Counted from the first letter of the stretch, positions 24,620 through 33,147 are shown. The stretch is DNA of 52,776 nucleotides from an uncultured Acidobacteriia bacterium (GCA_903881085.1 CAIRSA010000575.1:1-52776), one strand, 5' to 3'. Program-made: numbers and translations. Notes: generated from the letters alone by a model not told the origin.

Positions 24620-25198
24620 CTAGGCAGCCGGCAGGCCGGGTATGCCTTCGTACGCATCGCCCAACCGCACATCGCAGCCGATCGACGCGATGGAAACGAT
24701 ACTCTCCACGCCTTCGCATTCCCGGTAGAGCCAACTGCCGGGCTGGCGGGAGAAGTGCTCGACATGAATCGAGTCCGTGTGAACCAGAATGTAGTCCTGC
24801 AGGGATTCGATCTCGCGATACAGTCCGAACTTCTTGCCACGATCATAACCCTCTGTTGACGGGGATAACACTTCGATAACCACGATAGGATTGGTCAGAA
24901 TGTCGTCGGAGGATTGATGAGTCTTTGGTTGACCGCATACAACCGAGACATCTGGATAGACGTACGAACCGCTGCGGGGAGTCCGTATCCTTGCATCGGA
25001 GTTGTATACGAAACACTCCCGCCCACGAAGCCTCAACTTGAGCTCAAAACCCCAGTTTAACGCGAGTTGCGAGTGTGATAGCGTTCCGCCCGACATTGCA
25101 AACATCTCGCCGTCGGCAAACTCGCTCTTATAATCGGCTGCACGTTCGATCTGCAGATACTCTTCTTCCGTGATGCGAGGCGTTGGTAGACTTGCCAT
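24620..25198 (-). CDS. Uma2 family endonuclease-fold protein, copy 2
   Basis: The second 192-residue copy. ATG 25198 was chosen over an ATG 18 bases upstream because it gives the same MASLPTPRI start and the same length as copy 1. All PD-(D/E)xK positions are kept (YPDVSVVCG, VIEVLSPST, DRGKKFGLYRE), so neither copy is visibly inactivated. The bases just before the two ATGs (CTATTATCAACC read on the plus strand) are also shared, so the duplication included the upstream region. Both may be transcribed together from the right. Confidence 0.88.
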   Translation of the reverse strand: MASLPTPRITEEEYLQIERAADYKSEFADGEMFAMSGGTLSHSQLALNWGFELKLRLRGRECFVYNSDARIRTPRSGSYVYPDVSVVCGQPKTHQSSDDILTNPIVVIEVLSPSTEGYDRGKKFGLYREIESLQDYILVHTDSIHVEHFSRQPGSWLYRECEGVESIVSIASIGCDVRLGDAYEGIPGLPAA

Positions 25199-25270
25199 GC
25201 TCCTATTATCAACCAAAATGGGAAGTGCTCCGGGCGTGACTCAGCAGCGGTTTGTAGCTAAACTAGAATA

Positions 25271-25702
25271 GTGGCCAAGAAATCAGTTTTGTTTGTATGC
25301 GTAGGCAACGCGTGCCGGAGCCAGATGGCGGAGGGTTTTGCGCGGGTTTACGGCAGCGATGTGATCGCGCCGGCGAGCGCGGGGTTGAGTCCCGCGATGT
25401 CGCTGCCGCCGTTGACGCGGTCTGTGATGCTTGAAAAAAACATTGCCATCGATGACCAGTTTCCGAAGGACATCAACATGTGGAACGGGGTGAAGTTCGA
25501 CATCGTGGTGAACCTGAGCGGTTATCCGCTGCCGAGCAAGATTGCGCCGCGTTGGCGGCTGTGGCAGGTGGCCGATCCGATCGGTTTAAACGAAGGCATT
25601 TACCGTCAGGTGCGCGACCAGATTGAGACGCTGGTGATGCAGTTGGTGCTGGAAGTCCGCACCGGCGCGCCGCCCGCGCCGACGCAAACAAATCCGCATT
25701 AA
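25271..25702 (+). CDS. arsenate reductase ArsC / low-molecular-weight tyrosine phosphatase family protein
   Basis: A 143-residue protein of the LMW phosphatase fold. The P-loop is VCVGNACRSQMAEGFA, a C-x5-R-S signature at about residues 10-25. A DPIGLNEGIYRQVRDQIE segment near the C-terminus supplies the catalytic aspartate. This combination is usual for thioredoxin-type arsenate reductases and related phosphatases. No arsR/arsB/acr3 gene is next to it (the ArsR gene about 1 kb away is paired with an AHSA1 gene), so a role in arsenate resistance is possible but not shown. It starts at GTG 25271 without a clear ribosome binding site. Confidence 0.8.
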   Translation: MAKKSVLFVCVGNACRSQMAEGFARVYGSDVIAPASAGLSPAMSLPPLTRSVMLEKNIAIDDQFPKDINMWNGVKFDIVVNLSGYPLPSKIAPRWRLWQVADPIGLNEGIYRQVRDQIETLVMQLVLEVRTGAPPAPTQTNPH

Positions 25703-25716
25703 TTCGTGCGGAAAGT

Positions 25717-25745
25717 TTGACACTGAGTGTTTCAATTGCGAGAAT
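25717..25745 (+). promoter_or_regulatory. promoter of tRNA-Leu
   Basis: TTGACA (25717-25722) and GAGAAT (25740-25745) are 17 bases apart. The -35 hexamer is a consensus match and the -10 matches at four of six positions. The predicted start near 25752 is about 14 bases ahead of the mature tRNA 5' end. Confidence 0.65.
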
Positions 25746-25765
25746 GGTTGAAGCCCAGTAGTTGT

Positions 25766-25852
25766 GCGGATGTGGCGGAATTGGCAGACGCGCTAGTTTC
25801 AGGTACTAGTACTCGCAAGGGTGTGAAGGTTCAAGTCCTTTCATCCGCACCA
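25766..25852 (+). tRNA. tRNA-Leu (anticodon CAG)
   Basis: A type II tRNA. The acceptor stem is GCGGATG paired with CATCCGC, followed by discriminator A and an encoded CCA. The anticodon arm is CTAGT-TTCAGGT-ACTAG, giving anticodon CAG, which reads CUG leucine codons. A long variable arm (TACTCGCAAGGGTGT) and a T arm GAAGG-TTCAAGT-CCTTT follow. All stems pair. Confidence 0.96.
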
Positions 25853-25875
25853 AATCATTTATAGGCAATCATATG

Positions 25876-25901
25876 GCGGCCCAACCGGGCCGCTTTTGTT
25901 G
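25876..25901 (+). terminator. intrinsic terminator after tRNA-Leu
   Basis: GCGGCCC-AACC-GGGCCGC is a perfect 7-base-pair stem with a 4-base loop, followed by TTTTGTTG. It lies 23 bases after the tRNA and should end its transcript. The bases from here to 26047 show no gene. Confidence 0.85.
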
Positions 25902-26047
25902 TTTAGGCGCCAACGCATGAAGTCCTCAACGCAGTTTTCGAGCTGATTCGGTTTGCATTTCGATTCGGTTGATGGGCGCGCCGGGTCAAGCACGGGCGGG
26001 GATGGCGCGCAGAACGCGTTACAACCTTCCGGTGCCATCGGATTTCG

Positions 26048-26512
26048 CTAAATCATAGTTTCGAGCCGGACGTAGCTTGCTTCCATGCCGTGCTCCATGC
26101 CGGATGCCAGCATTCCTTCGCGCGTTTGGGCATCAGGCAACGTCATGCGCATTGTCATCAGCGTCCCGGCGCCATCCGCTTCAAAGATGGTTTCGACTTC
26201 ATTGTCGGGCGTGGGGCCGGGCATGTGCATTCGCTCAATGTGAACGATGCGGCGAAACGGTTCCAGAGCCAGGTACTCGCCGGTCAAGTAGAATCCTCTT
26301 CCATTCCCGTTGGACCATTCATAGCGAATGCTACCACCTGGTCGAACCTCGCTCACGCAGACAGGCATGGTCCAGCCGTCCGGGCCGAGCAGCCATTGCT
26401 GGATAATTGCTGGTTCTGTGTGAGCGCGGTAGACAGCTTCCGGGGAGGCTGCGAAGTGTCGCGTCACGACGACGTATCTGTCGCCTTCGGCCTTAATCGT
26501 CATCTTGGTCAT
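26048..26512 (-). CDS. SRPBCC (AHSA1/START-like) domain protein
   Basis: A 154-residue protein of the AHSA1-like SRPBCC superfamily, a helix-grip fold with a hydrophobic ligand pocket. Typical blocks are RHFAASPEAVYRAHTEPAIIQQWL, PGGSIRYEW and the C-terminal TLPDAQTREGMLASGMEHGM ending in a long helix. Genes of this type commonly follow an ArsR regulator as here, and the pair is thought to respond to an unknown small molecule. It begins just after the ArsR gene ends, in the same leftward operon. Confidence 0.9.
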   Translation of the reverse strand: MTKMTIKAEGDRYVVVTRHFAASPEAVYRAHTEPAIIQQWLLGPDGWTMPVCVSEVRPGGSIRYEWSNGNGRGFYLTGEYLALEPFRRIVHIERMHMPGPTPDNEVETIFEADGAGTLMTMRMTLPDAQTREGMLASGMEHGMEASYVRLETMI

Positions 26513-26513
26513 A

Positions 26514-26849
26514 TCAAGGATTTTCCTTTCGTACTTGGGCTTGGAATGCTAAAACTCTATCCAGCCGGTCATAGTTTTTCTCCAGGGCCTTGCGCAACAC
26601 ATCCAACCACTGATCGATTTCAGAAATACTGTGTGCGGCCAACCGGCAATGACGTTTGGCCCCATCGACCCGGCGCGTAATGAGTCCTGCTTCTTCCAGC
26701 ACTCGAAGGTGCCGCGAGACCGCTGGCTGGCTCATGGCGAACGGCCGAGCCAGTTCCATCACGGTTGCTTCGCCGGTCGCAAGGCGTGAGAGAATTGCCC
26801 GGCGCGTTGCGTCGCTAAGTGCTGAGAACGTGGCGTCAAGATTTCGCAT
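26514..26849 (-). CDS. ArsR family winged-helix regulator
   Basis: A 111-residue ArsR/SmtB-type repressor. The recognition helix region is MSQPAVSRHLRVLEEAGLITRRVDGAKRHCRL, preceded by ALSDATRRAILSRLATGE. No ELCVCDL-type metal site is seen, as usual for the AHSA1-linked subgroup. It probably represses its own operon. The promoter (TTGACT and TATAAC on the minus strand) puts the transcript start about three bases from the ATG, with no ribosome binding site, so the message is likely leaderless. Confidence 0.92.
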   Translation of the reverse strand: MRNLDATFSALSDATRRAILSRLATGEATVMELARPFAMSQPAVSRHLRVLEEAGLITRRVDGAKRHCRLAAHSISEIDQWLDVLRKALEKNYDRLDRVLAFQAQVRKENP

Positions 26850-26858
26850 AACTAAAAG

Positions 26859-26886
26859 GTTATATTACAAAGTGGTTATTAGTCAA
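26859..26886 (-). promoter_or_regulatory. promoter/operator of the arsR-AHSA1 operon
   Basis: On the minus strand TTGACT (26886-26881) and TATAAC (26864-26859) are 16 bases apart. The hexanucleotide ATAACC appears twice across this region, at the -10 box and between the boxes, and could be the ArsR site. The predicted start at about 26852 nearly coincides with the ATG at 26849. Confidence 0.65.
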
Positions 26887-27039
26887 GAGAAATCCACAGC
26901 CAGCTGATTCGCGCTCGTTGTCAACTCAAAATAGACACAGGCATGACACGGCCTGCGTATTTCATCGCAACTCCGTCAGCCGCGCAATCGCGAAAATCGT
27001 TAGCCGCAGTCACTCATTGCAGTATTCTGCAGTGGGCTT

Positions 27040-27066
27040 TGTCACACTGCGACGGGCCGGTCCGTC
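27040..27066 (+). promoter_or_regulatory. ECF41-type sigma factor promoter
   Basis: TGTCACA (27040-27046), 16 bases, then CGTC (27063-27066). This matches the motif reported for ECF41 sigma factors (TGTCACA-N16-CGTC) exactly, spacing included. It lies about 55 bases before the DoxX gene, whose downstream neighbour encodes an ECF41-type sigma factor, so the operon is most likely autoregulated. Agreement of sequence and gene context makes this assignment strong. Confidence 0.85.
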
Positions 27067-27119
27067 ATGCTTATGTGGGCCTTGCGGTAGGGGGGGGCTC
27101 AACAGAAAGGAGAAATTGC

Positions 27120-27560
27120 GTGACAAAAAGGATTGCCTACTGGAGTTCAACCTGTCTTCTGGCCGCCGTGTTGCTGAGCGGTGGAATGGGAGAACTCAGC
27201 CTGCGTCCAGAGACGGTCGCAGGCATGCGTTTGCTGGGGTATCCGCCCTATTTCCTTCAAATTATTGGATTCTGGAAAGTCCTTGGGGGCGCCGCAATAC
27301 TGGCTCCCAGGTTGCCCCGTTTGAAGGAGTGGGTCTATGCCGGAGTCTTCTTCAACATGACCGGGGCGGCTGCATCGCACCTGGTGGCCGGATCGGCGGC
27401 GTGGCATGTTATCCTGACAGGAATGTTCGCGCTGTTAACTCTTGCATCTTGGGCGCTGCGGCCGGCAGAGCGTGTTGTCGGCGTCCTCGCTCAACAGGTG
27501 TTCCCGGGCATAACTGACACGGCCATTTGCGGAATCGAATCCGTTCAACGGGAGGCGTAA
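27120..27560 (+). CDS. DoxX family membrane protein
   Basis: A 146-residue integral membrane protein of the DoxX-like family with about four transmembrane segments. Family blocks are STCLLAAVLLSGGMGELSL, MRLLGYPPYFLQIIGFWKVLGGAAIL and KEWVYAGVFFNMTGAAASHL. GTG 27120 was chosen because AAAGGAG sits seven bases upstream and the longer frame back to 26943 would cover the promoter. DoxX proteins are linked to redox or oxidative stress responses and are typical targets of ECF41 sigma factors, which fits the adjacent gene and promoter. Confidence 0.87.
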   Translation: MTKRIAYWSSTCLLAAVLLSGGMGELSLRPETVAGMRLLGYPPYFLQIIGFWKVLGGAAILAPRLPRLKEWVYAGVFFNMTGAAASHLVAGSAAWHVILTGMFALLTLASWALRPAERVVGVLAQQVFPGITDTAICGIESVQREA

Positions 27561-27566
27561 ACATTG

Positions 27567-28448
27567 ATGACTGAACCCTCGTTTGCTTCCCGTTTTGAGG
27601 AAAACCGAAGCCACTTAGCCTCGGTTGCGTACCGGATGCTCGGCAATCGAGAGGATGCCGAGGACGCTGTGCAGGAGACGTGGGTGCGCCTGAACAGGTC
27701 GGACACGTCAGACGTCGTCAACCTGCGGGGCTGGTTGACCAAAATTGTGGCCCGCATCTGTCTGGATATTCTTCGGTCGCGAAAATCACGTCGTGAAGAC
27801 GAGCTTGACCCTGAGATGACCGAGCCGGAGGAAGGGACGGAAGCGGTCGAGCCTAATGCGGAAGACGAACTCGTGCTTGCGGAATCGGTGGGCTTGGCTC
27901 TGACGGTAGTGCTTGACTCCCTTGCGCCAGACGCAAGGGTGGCGCTGGTGCTTCATGATCTGTTCGATTTTTCGTTTGAAGAAGTTGCCCGCGTCGTCGG
28001 CAAGTCGCCCGCGGCGGCACGGCAACTTGCCAGTCGCGCCCGCAGGCAAGTACGCCAGCAGAGAAAGGATGAGGCCGGCGACCGGGTTAGACAAAGAAAG
28101 CTTGTCGAGGCATTCCTTGCTGCCTCGCGCGACGGCAATCTCCTTGGGTTATTGGAACTTTTGGCACCCGACGTGGTGCTCGCAGCAGATCCCGTCGCGG
28201 TCCGAATGGGCTCGTCGCCTGAAGTGCGTGGAGCAGCTGCGGTCGCAGCGACGTTCAAAGGCCGGGCTCTGGCAGCGCGACTGGCGCTTATCGATGGCGT
28301 GGCTGGGCTGGTGTGGTCGCACGGCGGAGAACCTCGCGTGGTTTTCACTTTTGCAATGCGCGATGGCAAGATTGCGCGTGTGGAACTTGTTGCCGATCGC
28401 GATCATTGGCAAAAGTTCGAACTGCGCTACTTAGAAGCGGAACGATAA
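27567..28448 (+). CDS. ECF41-type RNA polymerase sigma factor with SnoaL-like C-terminal domain
   Basis: A 293-residue sigma factor: region 2 (HLASVAYRMLGNREDAEDAVQETWVR and LRGWLTKIVARICLDILRSR), region 4 (VALVLHDLFDFSFEEVARVVGKSPAAARQLASRAR) and a C-terminal SnoaL_2-like domain (about residues 170-290). This layout defines the ECF41 (SigJ-like) group, in which the fused domain controls activity in place of an anti-sigma factor. A GGGAGG lies 8 bases before TTG 27564 and 11 before ATG 27567; the ATG was chosen. It is the second gene after an exact ECF41 promoter. The signal it senses is unknown. Confidence 0.93.
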   Translation: MTEPSFASRFEENRSHLASVAYRMLGNREDAEDAVQETWVRLNRSDTSDVVNLRGWLTKIVARICLDILRSRKSRREDELDPEMTEPEEGTEAVEPNAEDELVLAESVGLALTVVLDSLAPDARVALVLHDLFDFSFEEVARVVGKSPAAARQLASRARRQVRQQRKDEAGDRVRQRKLVEAFLAASRDGNLLGLLELLAPDVVLAADPVAVRMGSSPEVRGAAAVAATFKGRALAARLALIDGVAGLVWSHGGEPRVVFTFAMRDGKIARVELVADRDHWQKFELRYLEAER

Positions 28449-28487
28449 GGGACCCGTCAAGTAAGTCAGATAAAGGGAGGAGGGCAA

Positions 28488-28922
28488 ATGTTGAGTGTAA
28501 ATCAGTATGACAGTGTTTACATTGCCAGATGCAGGAAAATGGTCGAGCGGGAAGTGGCGGCGTTTCAGGCCGTGAAAGCATCCGCGAACAAGGGTAACGG
28601 GAAAGGAAACGCTGGAACTGAGGTGTTTGAGCGATTGTTCACTAGCAGCCTGATCGTCATGCTGGATCGTTGCTTCGTCCATCGCAGCCGAACAATAGAA
28701 GGCAAAGACGGGAATCCGATGAATCAGGTACGAATGCTGTGCGATTCGATCCTTGAGAACGATGGAGTCCTTGCCGCCAACAAGACTATTAGATTCGATG
28801 TCGCCAAGTCTATCCTGAAGTGCAAGCCTGGGGACCCGATTGAAGTTAGCGTTGCCGAGTTCGTCGCCCTTGCCGAGGCCTACCTCGCCTCAATTGAGCG
28901 CACCTTCGGGGCCAAGACGTAG
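28488..28922 (+). CDS. conserved protein of unknown function
   Basis: A 144-residue soluble, mostly helical protein, preceded by a strong GGAGGAGGG ribosome binding site. No domain was recognised. Seen: a charged N-terminal helix (YIARCRKMVEREVAAFQAVK), a glycine/lysine/asparagine-rich linker around residue 35, then a helical C-terminal half (VSVAEFVALAEAYLASIERTF). It lies 39 bases after the ECF41 gene and may belong to that operon. Confidence 0.65.
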   Translation: MLSVNQYDSVYIARCRKMVEREVAAFQAVKASANKGNGKGNAGTEVFERLFTSSLIVMLDRCFVHRSRTIEGKDGNPMNQVRMLCDSILENDGVLAANKTIRFDVAKSILKCKPGDPIEVSVAEFVALAEAYLASIERTFGAKT

Positions 28923-28947
28923 CGCGGAGATTAGGGAGGTGTTTTTG

Positions 28948-29115
28948 ATGTTCGCTAACCCAGGATTGGCGAACCACGCCAGATGGGAAGACACTTCGGC
29001 TGGGTCGATCCACCTGCGAGGCGTGCTGCAGTGGGTGTCAATGCGGTCCGTCCCCTCCGTCCCCGGGTTTTATTTCCCAGCGGACATCGGTCAGATAAGT
29101 GCGCAGGCCGGCTAA
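28948..29115 (+). CDS. possible small or truncated gene overlapping the kinase 3' end
   Basis: A 55-codon frame starting MFANPGLANHARWEDTSAGS, with a strong GGGAGG eight bases before the ATG. It runs 78 bases into the convergent hybrid-kinase gene, so its last 25 codons are antisense to the kinase C-terminus. No similarity was recognised. It may be a real short gene or the 5' remnant of a gene whose end was lost. Confidence 0.3.
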   Translation: MFANPGLANHARWEDTSAGSIHLRGVLQWVSMRSVPSVPGFYFPADIGQISAQAG

Positions 29116-32100
29116 GGCCTGGTTGGCGCCGATGGCGTCGGCGCTTTGACTGGCGGCCTCAAGCATCTTGCCCCAACGGCTGATCTCGGGGAAGCCGAAG
29201 CCTCCGCCCGAGCCTTTGAAGTTGTGGCCGATTTTGCGCAGTTCCGCGAAGTTGTTTTGGGCAAGCAGCGTTTCCGCAGCGGATACATCGTTGTTTGCGC
29301 GCGCCAGGTATTTAGGGATCAGGTCTGCGATGTCGTCATCTACCATCGCGACCGCGGGTTCCGCCGCAGCGGGTGGCGGGGCGGATTTTGGCCCCCATTT
29401 GGCGATCGCAGCCGTAAGCGTCTCTTTGCGAATCGGTTTGGTCAGATAGTCGTCCATGCCCGCCTCAAGAGCCTGCTGGCGGTAATCTTCCAAAGCGTGG
29501 GCGGTGAGGGCGATAATCGGGACATGTGTGCGGCCCTGCGCCTTATCAAATTCCCGGATGCGGTTGGCGGCATCGAAGCCGTTACCATCGGGCAGCATTA
29601 CATCCATGAAGATCACGTCATAAACCTCATCGCAGGCGGCATCAATTGCTGCCTGCATGGTGGCGGCGAGCGTGGAGCGGTGGCCGCCCAGGTCGAGCAC
29701 ACGCTTGGCATAGGCTGCGCTGTCTGGATTGTCTTCCACCATCAGGACTCGCGCCGAGACAGCATTTTCGAGGGCCAACAGCGATTTTTGTAGCTCCGCG
29801 TTGGGTTCGCGTGGAATCGACGTGCCCGCTTCCGTCCGCAAAGCGCGGCGCATTTTCGATGGGGTGAGCGGGAAGTCGATCTCCGTCGCGCCAGCAAGTT
29901 CGCACGTTCGTGCGGCGTCGCCAATGGGTTTGATCCAAACCGCACCAATCGATTTGGCCTGCAGACTGTCGTACAGCCGCGCGGCTTCGTGCCGGGTCAG
30001 ACGGATCGACCCGCTGTCAACCAGAAGCGTTTGGCAAGGTTTAGCGGCCGATAGGTGGCTGAGCACGGCCGCTGCATCGGCGCAATGGATAACTGCCAGA
30101 TCCACCGATTGCCACGCAGCGCAAAGCAGCGGCTTGCGTTCCAGTGAACACAAGACAATCGCGAACCTTGCAGGCGGGTTGCTTGCGGGCAGCGGCCCGC
30201 CGCATGGCACTTTCAGTTGGAGCCGGAAACAGGAGCCGGCATTCGGGATGCTGGAGACGTTGAGGCTGCCGCCCATGGCCTGAGCGAGCTTGCGGGAAAT
30301 GCTGAGCCCGAGACCAGTGCCTGCCACACGCTTCACGTCGCGGGAATCGACACGATAGAATTTTTCGAAGATCTTTCCCAACTCTTCCGGCTGAATGCCG
30401 ATTCCGGTATCCTGTACTTCCAATATGATCTCGGCACAATCGGCGCCGCTGGGCGTCCAGTCCATGCCAATCGTTACCGAGCCGCCTGGGGTGAATTTGA
30501 CGCCATTGCCAAGCAGGTTGATGAGGATCTGCCGGATGCGATTGCCGTCGCCTAAAAACAGCGGAGGCATTTCTCCTCTGATGGCTAGTGCCATCGCCAG
30601 ACCTTTGCCCATGGCGCGTGGTTTCACCACTTCAATGGCATGTTCGCAGATTGCGATGAGGTCGAATTCGGTCTGCATCAGATCGACTTCGCCGAATTCG
30701 ATCTTCGATACGTCGAGCAGGTCGTTGATCAGGTGCAACAGCAGTTCGGAACTGGCCCAAATGGTGTTCACCATGTCCTGCTGGTCTTCGCTGAGATGCG
30801 CTGAGCGCAGCAGGTCGGAAAGTCCGGCGATGGAGTTTAGCGGCGTTCGCAGTTCGTGGCTGATGCTGGCTAGAAAGTCACTTTTGGCGCGGTTGGCGGA
30901 TTCCGCCTCGCGGATGGCGATGCGCAGTGTTTTGAGGGCGTTCTGTAGTTTTGTCTCAGCTTCATGGCGTTCGGTGACGTCGCGCAGCACGCCAGTCAGC
31001 ACCCGCTGGCCTTGTATATGCGCCTTGCCGAAGGTGACCTCCAGAGGAAACTCCTGACCGTTGCGGCGGCGGCCTTTCACTTCCGTGGCTTTAGGTCTGG
31101 CATTGATTAGGCCTCCACGCACTACTCGCATCAGGCCTTTCGGATCCAGATCGTCAAAACCGGTGTCCATCAACTCATAAAGATTCTTGCCGATCAGCTC
31201 GCCGTGAGCAAAGCCAAACATGCGCTCGGCGGCGCCATTAGCAAACAGGATAGAGTTGAGGCGGTTCACGCTGGTGATTCCGTCAGAAGCGGTGGACGAG
31301 ATGACGCGATAGCGTTCCTCACTTTCGCGCAACGCTTTTTCCGCCAGCCAGCGCTGGGTGACGTCGCGGTAGTTCCACACGCGCCCGATGAGTCCGGCTT
31401 CGGACTGCTGCGGTTGGGTGGCGCGTTCCAGAACGCGCCCGTCGGTGAAAGGGATGAGATCGATTCCGGATTTTTCCGGGTTGCGATACCACCACTCGAC
31501 GCGGCGGACAAACTCGTTTGGATTCGGCAGCAGGTGCTTTGCGCGGCTTAGGACCCCCTCTCGTCCTGCGCCCGGCAAGGGCGGGTTATGTTCCAGTCCC
31601 CAAAGTTCAAGAAAGCGCTGGTTCCAGGATAGAAACTGCCCGTTGAGGCCGGCGACGAGAACGCCGTCCTGCGTGGATTCAAAAGTAGATTTGAGCAGCG
31701 ATACCAAGCGGCGGCGCTCTTGTTCGGCGTCATTCCGGTCAAGAAACTGGCCGGTTTGATTCCCTAGCGCCGTGAGTGTTTTTAGCAATTCGTCATCGGG
31801 CTTTTCGCGGCGCCTGTTGTGGAACTCCATCACCCCAAAGGCCGCTCCAGCCACCTGGATGGGAAATGCAATGGCACTGGATAGGCCGTCGTGTTCGGCC
31901 GCTTCTCTTCTGAGGTGCTCGCCCCCGGCGGCCCAGTCTTCGAGGTAGATGGCCTTGTTTTCCGCCCAGACCTTGCCGGGTAAACCAGCGCCACGACGGA
32001 GAAATAGTAAACGTGTCGTTTTCTCCATGTGGTTGGCGGCTGCGCCTTCGGCGGAAAGCACCGTCACCGTTCGCAACACGGCCTGCGATTCCTCAATCCG

Positions 32101-33147
32101 CCACACCGCTCCAAAACTGTAGCCGAACGACTCCATAATTCGGTGGAGGATCTTCTGCAGTGCCTGCTCTGGGTCTGCAGATTCGGCCAGGATATCGGAA
32201 ACGGCGTGCGCCAGATCTTTGCGGCGCTCCGCCTCCTTGCGGGCCGTGATGTCGCTTTCGATCCCCATGTAGTTGACGATTTCGCCGTTGTCGCCGCGGA
32301 TTGGCTGCACTTCAATAGACACCCAGTATTTTGTCCCATTCTTGCGGTAATTGATGAGCTCACTCTGGAAGCCTTCGCCTGCGCGCAACCTCTGCTGCAT
32401 GAGCGCGACGGAAGCGGCATCGGTTTCCGGGCCCTGCAACAACTCGCCTGGCTTTCTGCCGCGGACTTCGTCCAGCGTGTAGCCGGTAGTGTGGACAAAG
32501 CCTTCGTTGACCCATTCCACACAACCCATGGCATCGGTAACCACCACTCCATTGTCCGTGCGCGCGGCGATCAGCGCCAGCTTTCGAGCTTCGCTGGACT
32601 GTTCCGTGAGCTTGCGGTTGGATTCCCGCAAAGCCTCACGCTGCTCTCGCAATTTGGCTGACAGGCGGCGCAGATCCTCCATCCCCAGCCGCTGGGCCTG
32701 GACCACTTGAAGAAATTCAGGCATGGAATCGTGCAGGGGAAAGTCTTCGAAGGTGAGACCGGTGGAAAGTAATTCGCCTTGATCGGGCAGCCAAGGAGAG
32801 CAAAGTAGTGCAATGCGATGTTGGCCAGGTAGAAGCACCATCTGGCCGCGGAATCGCAGACGGCGTTGACTGCTCAAAATGATGAACAAGGATCCACGGT
32901 TGGCCTCAATCGCCTGGTAGGTAGGTTGAATCGAAGGCCGCTGCAATTCGAAGTAAGCCTCGAAGGCTGTGCCCAGTTCGAGATCGGGCAGGATGCTGTG
33001 CATGGAGGGGCCAATCTGACGAATGCACATTGTCTGATCGAAGACCAGATGGAAGGGAAACAGGCTGGCCACCTGGCGGTGGTCAAGATGGAGTTCGGGA
33101 AGCGGTGTGGCGCGAGTGGGCGACTTACCAGCGGACGACAAACTCAT
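29038..33147 (-). CDS. H-NOX-associated (HNOBA) hybrid sensor kinase with REC and HPt domains
   Basis: A 1369-residue soluble hybrid kinase. Order: HNOBA domain (about 15-165), PAS (190-300), GAF (315-465), two PAS domains (480-725), HisKA with ISHELRTPLNS (about 762), HATPase (860-975; NLLGNGVKF, DTGIGIQ, GTGLGLS), a degenerate receiver-like segment (about 985-1100), a full receiver (1130-1250; EDN, phosphoacceptor in FMDVMLPDG), and HPt with KIGHNFKGSGGG (about 1307). The ATG at 33147 was chosen for its AGGAG nine bases upstream; it overlaps the H-NOX gene by 23 bases. It should autophosphorylate under control of NO bound to H-NOX and relay through REC to HPt; the final regulator is not nearby. 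Confidence 0.92.
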   Translation of the reverse strand: MSLSSAGKSPTRATPLPELHLDHRQVASLFPFHLVFDQTMCIRQIGPSMHSILPDLELGTAFEAYFELQRPSIQPTYQAIEANRGSLFIILSSQRRLRFRGQMVLLPGQHRIALLCSPWLPDQGELLSTGLTFEDFPLHDSMPEFLQVVQAQRLGMEDLRRLSAKLREQREALRESNRKLTEQSSEARKLALIAARTDNGVVVTDAMGCVEWVNEGFVHTTGYTLDEVRGRKPGELLQGPETDAASVALMQQRLRAGEGFQSELINYRKNGTKYWVSIEVQPIRGDNGEIVNYMGIESDITARKEAERRKDLAHAVSDILAESADPEQALQKILHRIMESFGYSFGAVWRIEESQAVLRTVTVLSAEGAAANHMEKTTRLLFLRRGAGLPGKVWAENKAIYLEDWAAGGEHLRREAAEHDGLSSAIAFPIQVAGAAFGVMEFHNRRREKPDDELLKTLTALGNQTGQFLDRNDAEQERRRLVSLLKSTFESTQDGVLVAGLNGQFLSWNQRFLELWGLEHNPPLPGAGREGVLSRAKHLLPNPNEFVRRVEWWYRNPEKSGIDLIPFTDGRVLERATQPQQSEAGLIGRVWNYRDVTQRWLAEKALRESEERYRVISSTASDGITSVNRLNSILFANGAAERMFGFAHGELIGKNLYELMDTGFDDLDPKGLMRVVRGGLINARPKATEVKGRRRNGQEFPLEVTFGKAHIQGQRVLTGVLRDVTERHEAETKLQNALKTLRIAIREAESANRAKSDFLASISHELRTPLNSIAGLSDLLRSAHLSEDQQDMVNTIWASSELLLHLINDLLDVSKIEFGEVDLMQTEFDLIAICEHAIEVVKPRAMGKGLAMALAIRGEMPPLFLGDGNRIRQILINLLGNGVKFTPGGSVTIGMDWTPSGADCAEIILEVQDTGIGIQPEELGKIFEKFYRVDSRDVKRVAGTGLGLSISRKLAQAMGGSLNVSSIPNAGSCFRLQLKVPCGGPLPASNPPARFAIVLCSLERKPLLCAAWQSVDLAVIHCADAAAVLSHLSAAKPCQTLLVDSGSIRLTRHEAARLYDSLQAKSIGAVWIKPIGDAARTCELAGATEIDFPLTPSKMRRALRTEAGTSIPREPNAELQKSLLALENAVSARVLMVEDNPDSAAYAKRVLDLGGHRSTLAATMQAAIDAACDEVYDVIFMDVMLPDGNGFDAANRIREFDKAQGRTHVPIIALTAHALEDYRQQALEAGMDDYLTKPIRKETLTAAIAKWGPKSAPPPAAAEPAVAMVDDDIADLIPKYLARANNDVSAAETLLAQNNFAELRKIGHNFKGSGGGFGFPEISRWGKMLEAASQSADAIGANQALAGLRTYLTDVRWEIKPGDGGDGPH

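Noticed and set aside
32240..32580. LOV photosensor in the first PAS domain of the hybrid kinase
   Set aside because: The segment corresponding to the LOV motif reads GRKPGELLQ and lacks the flavin-binding cysteine.
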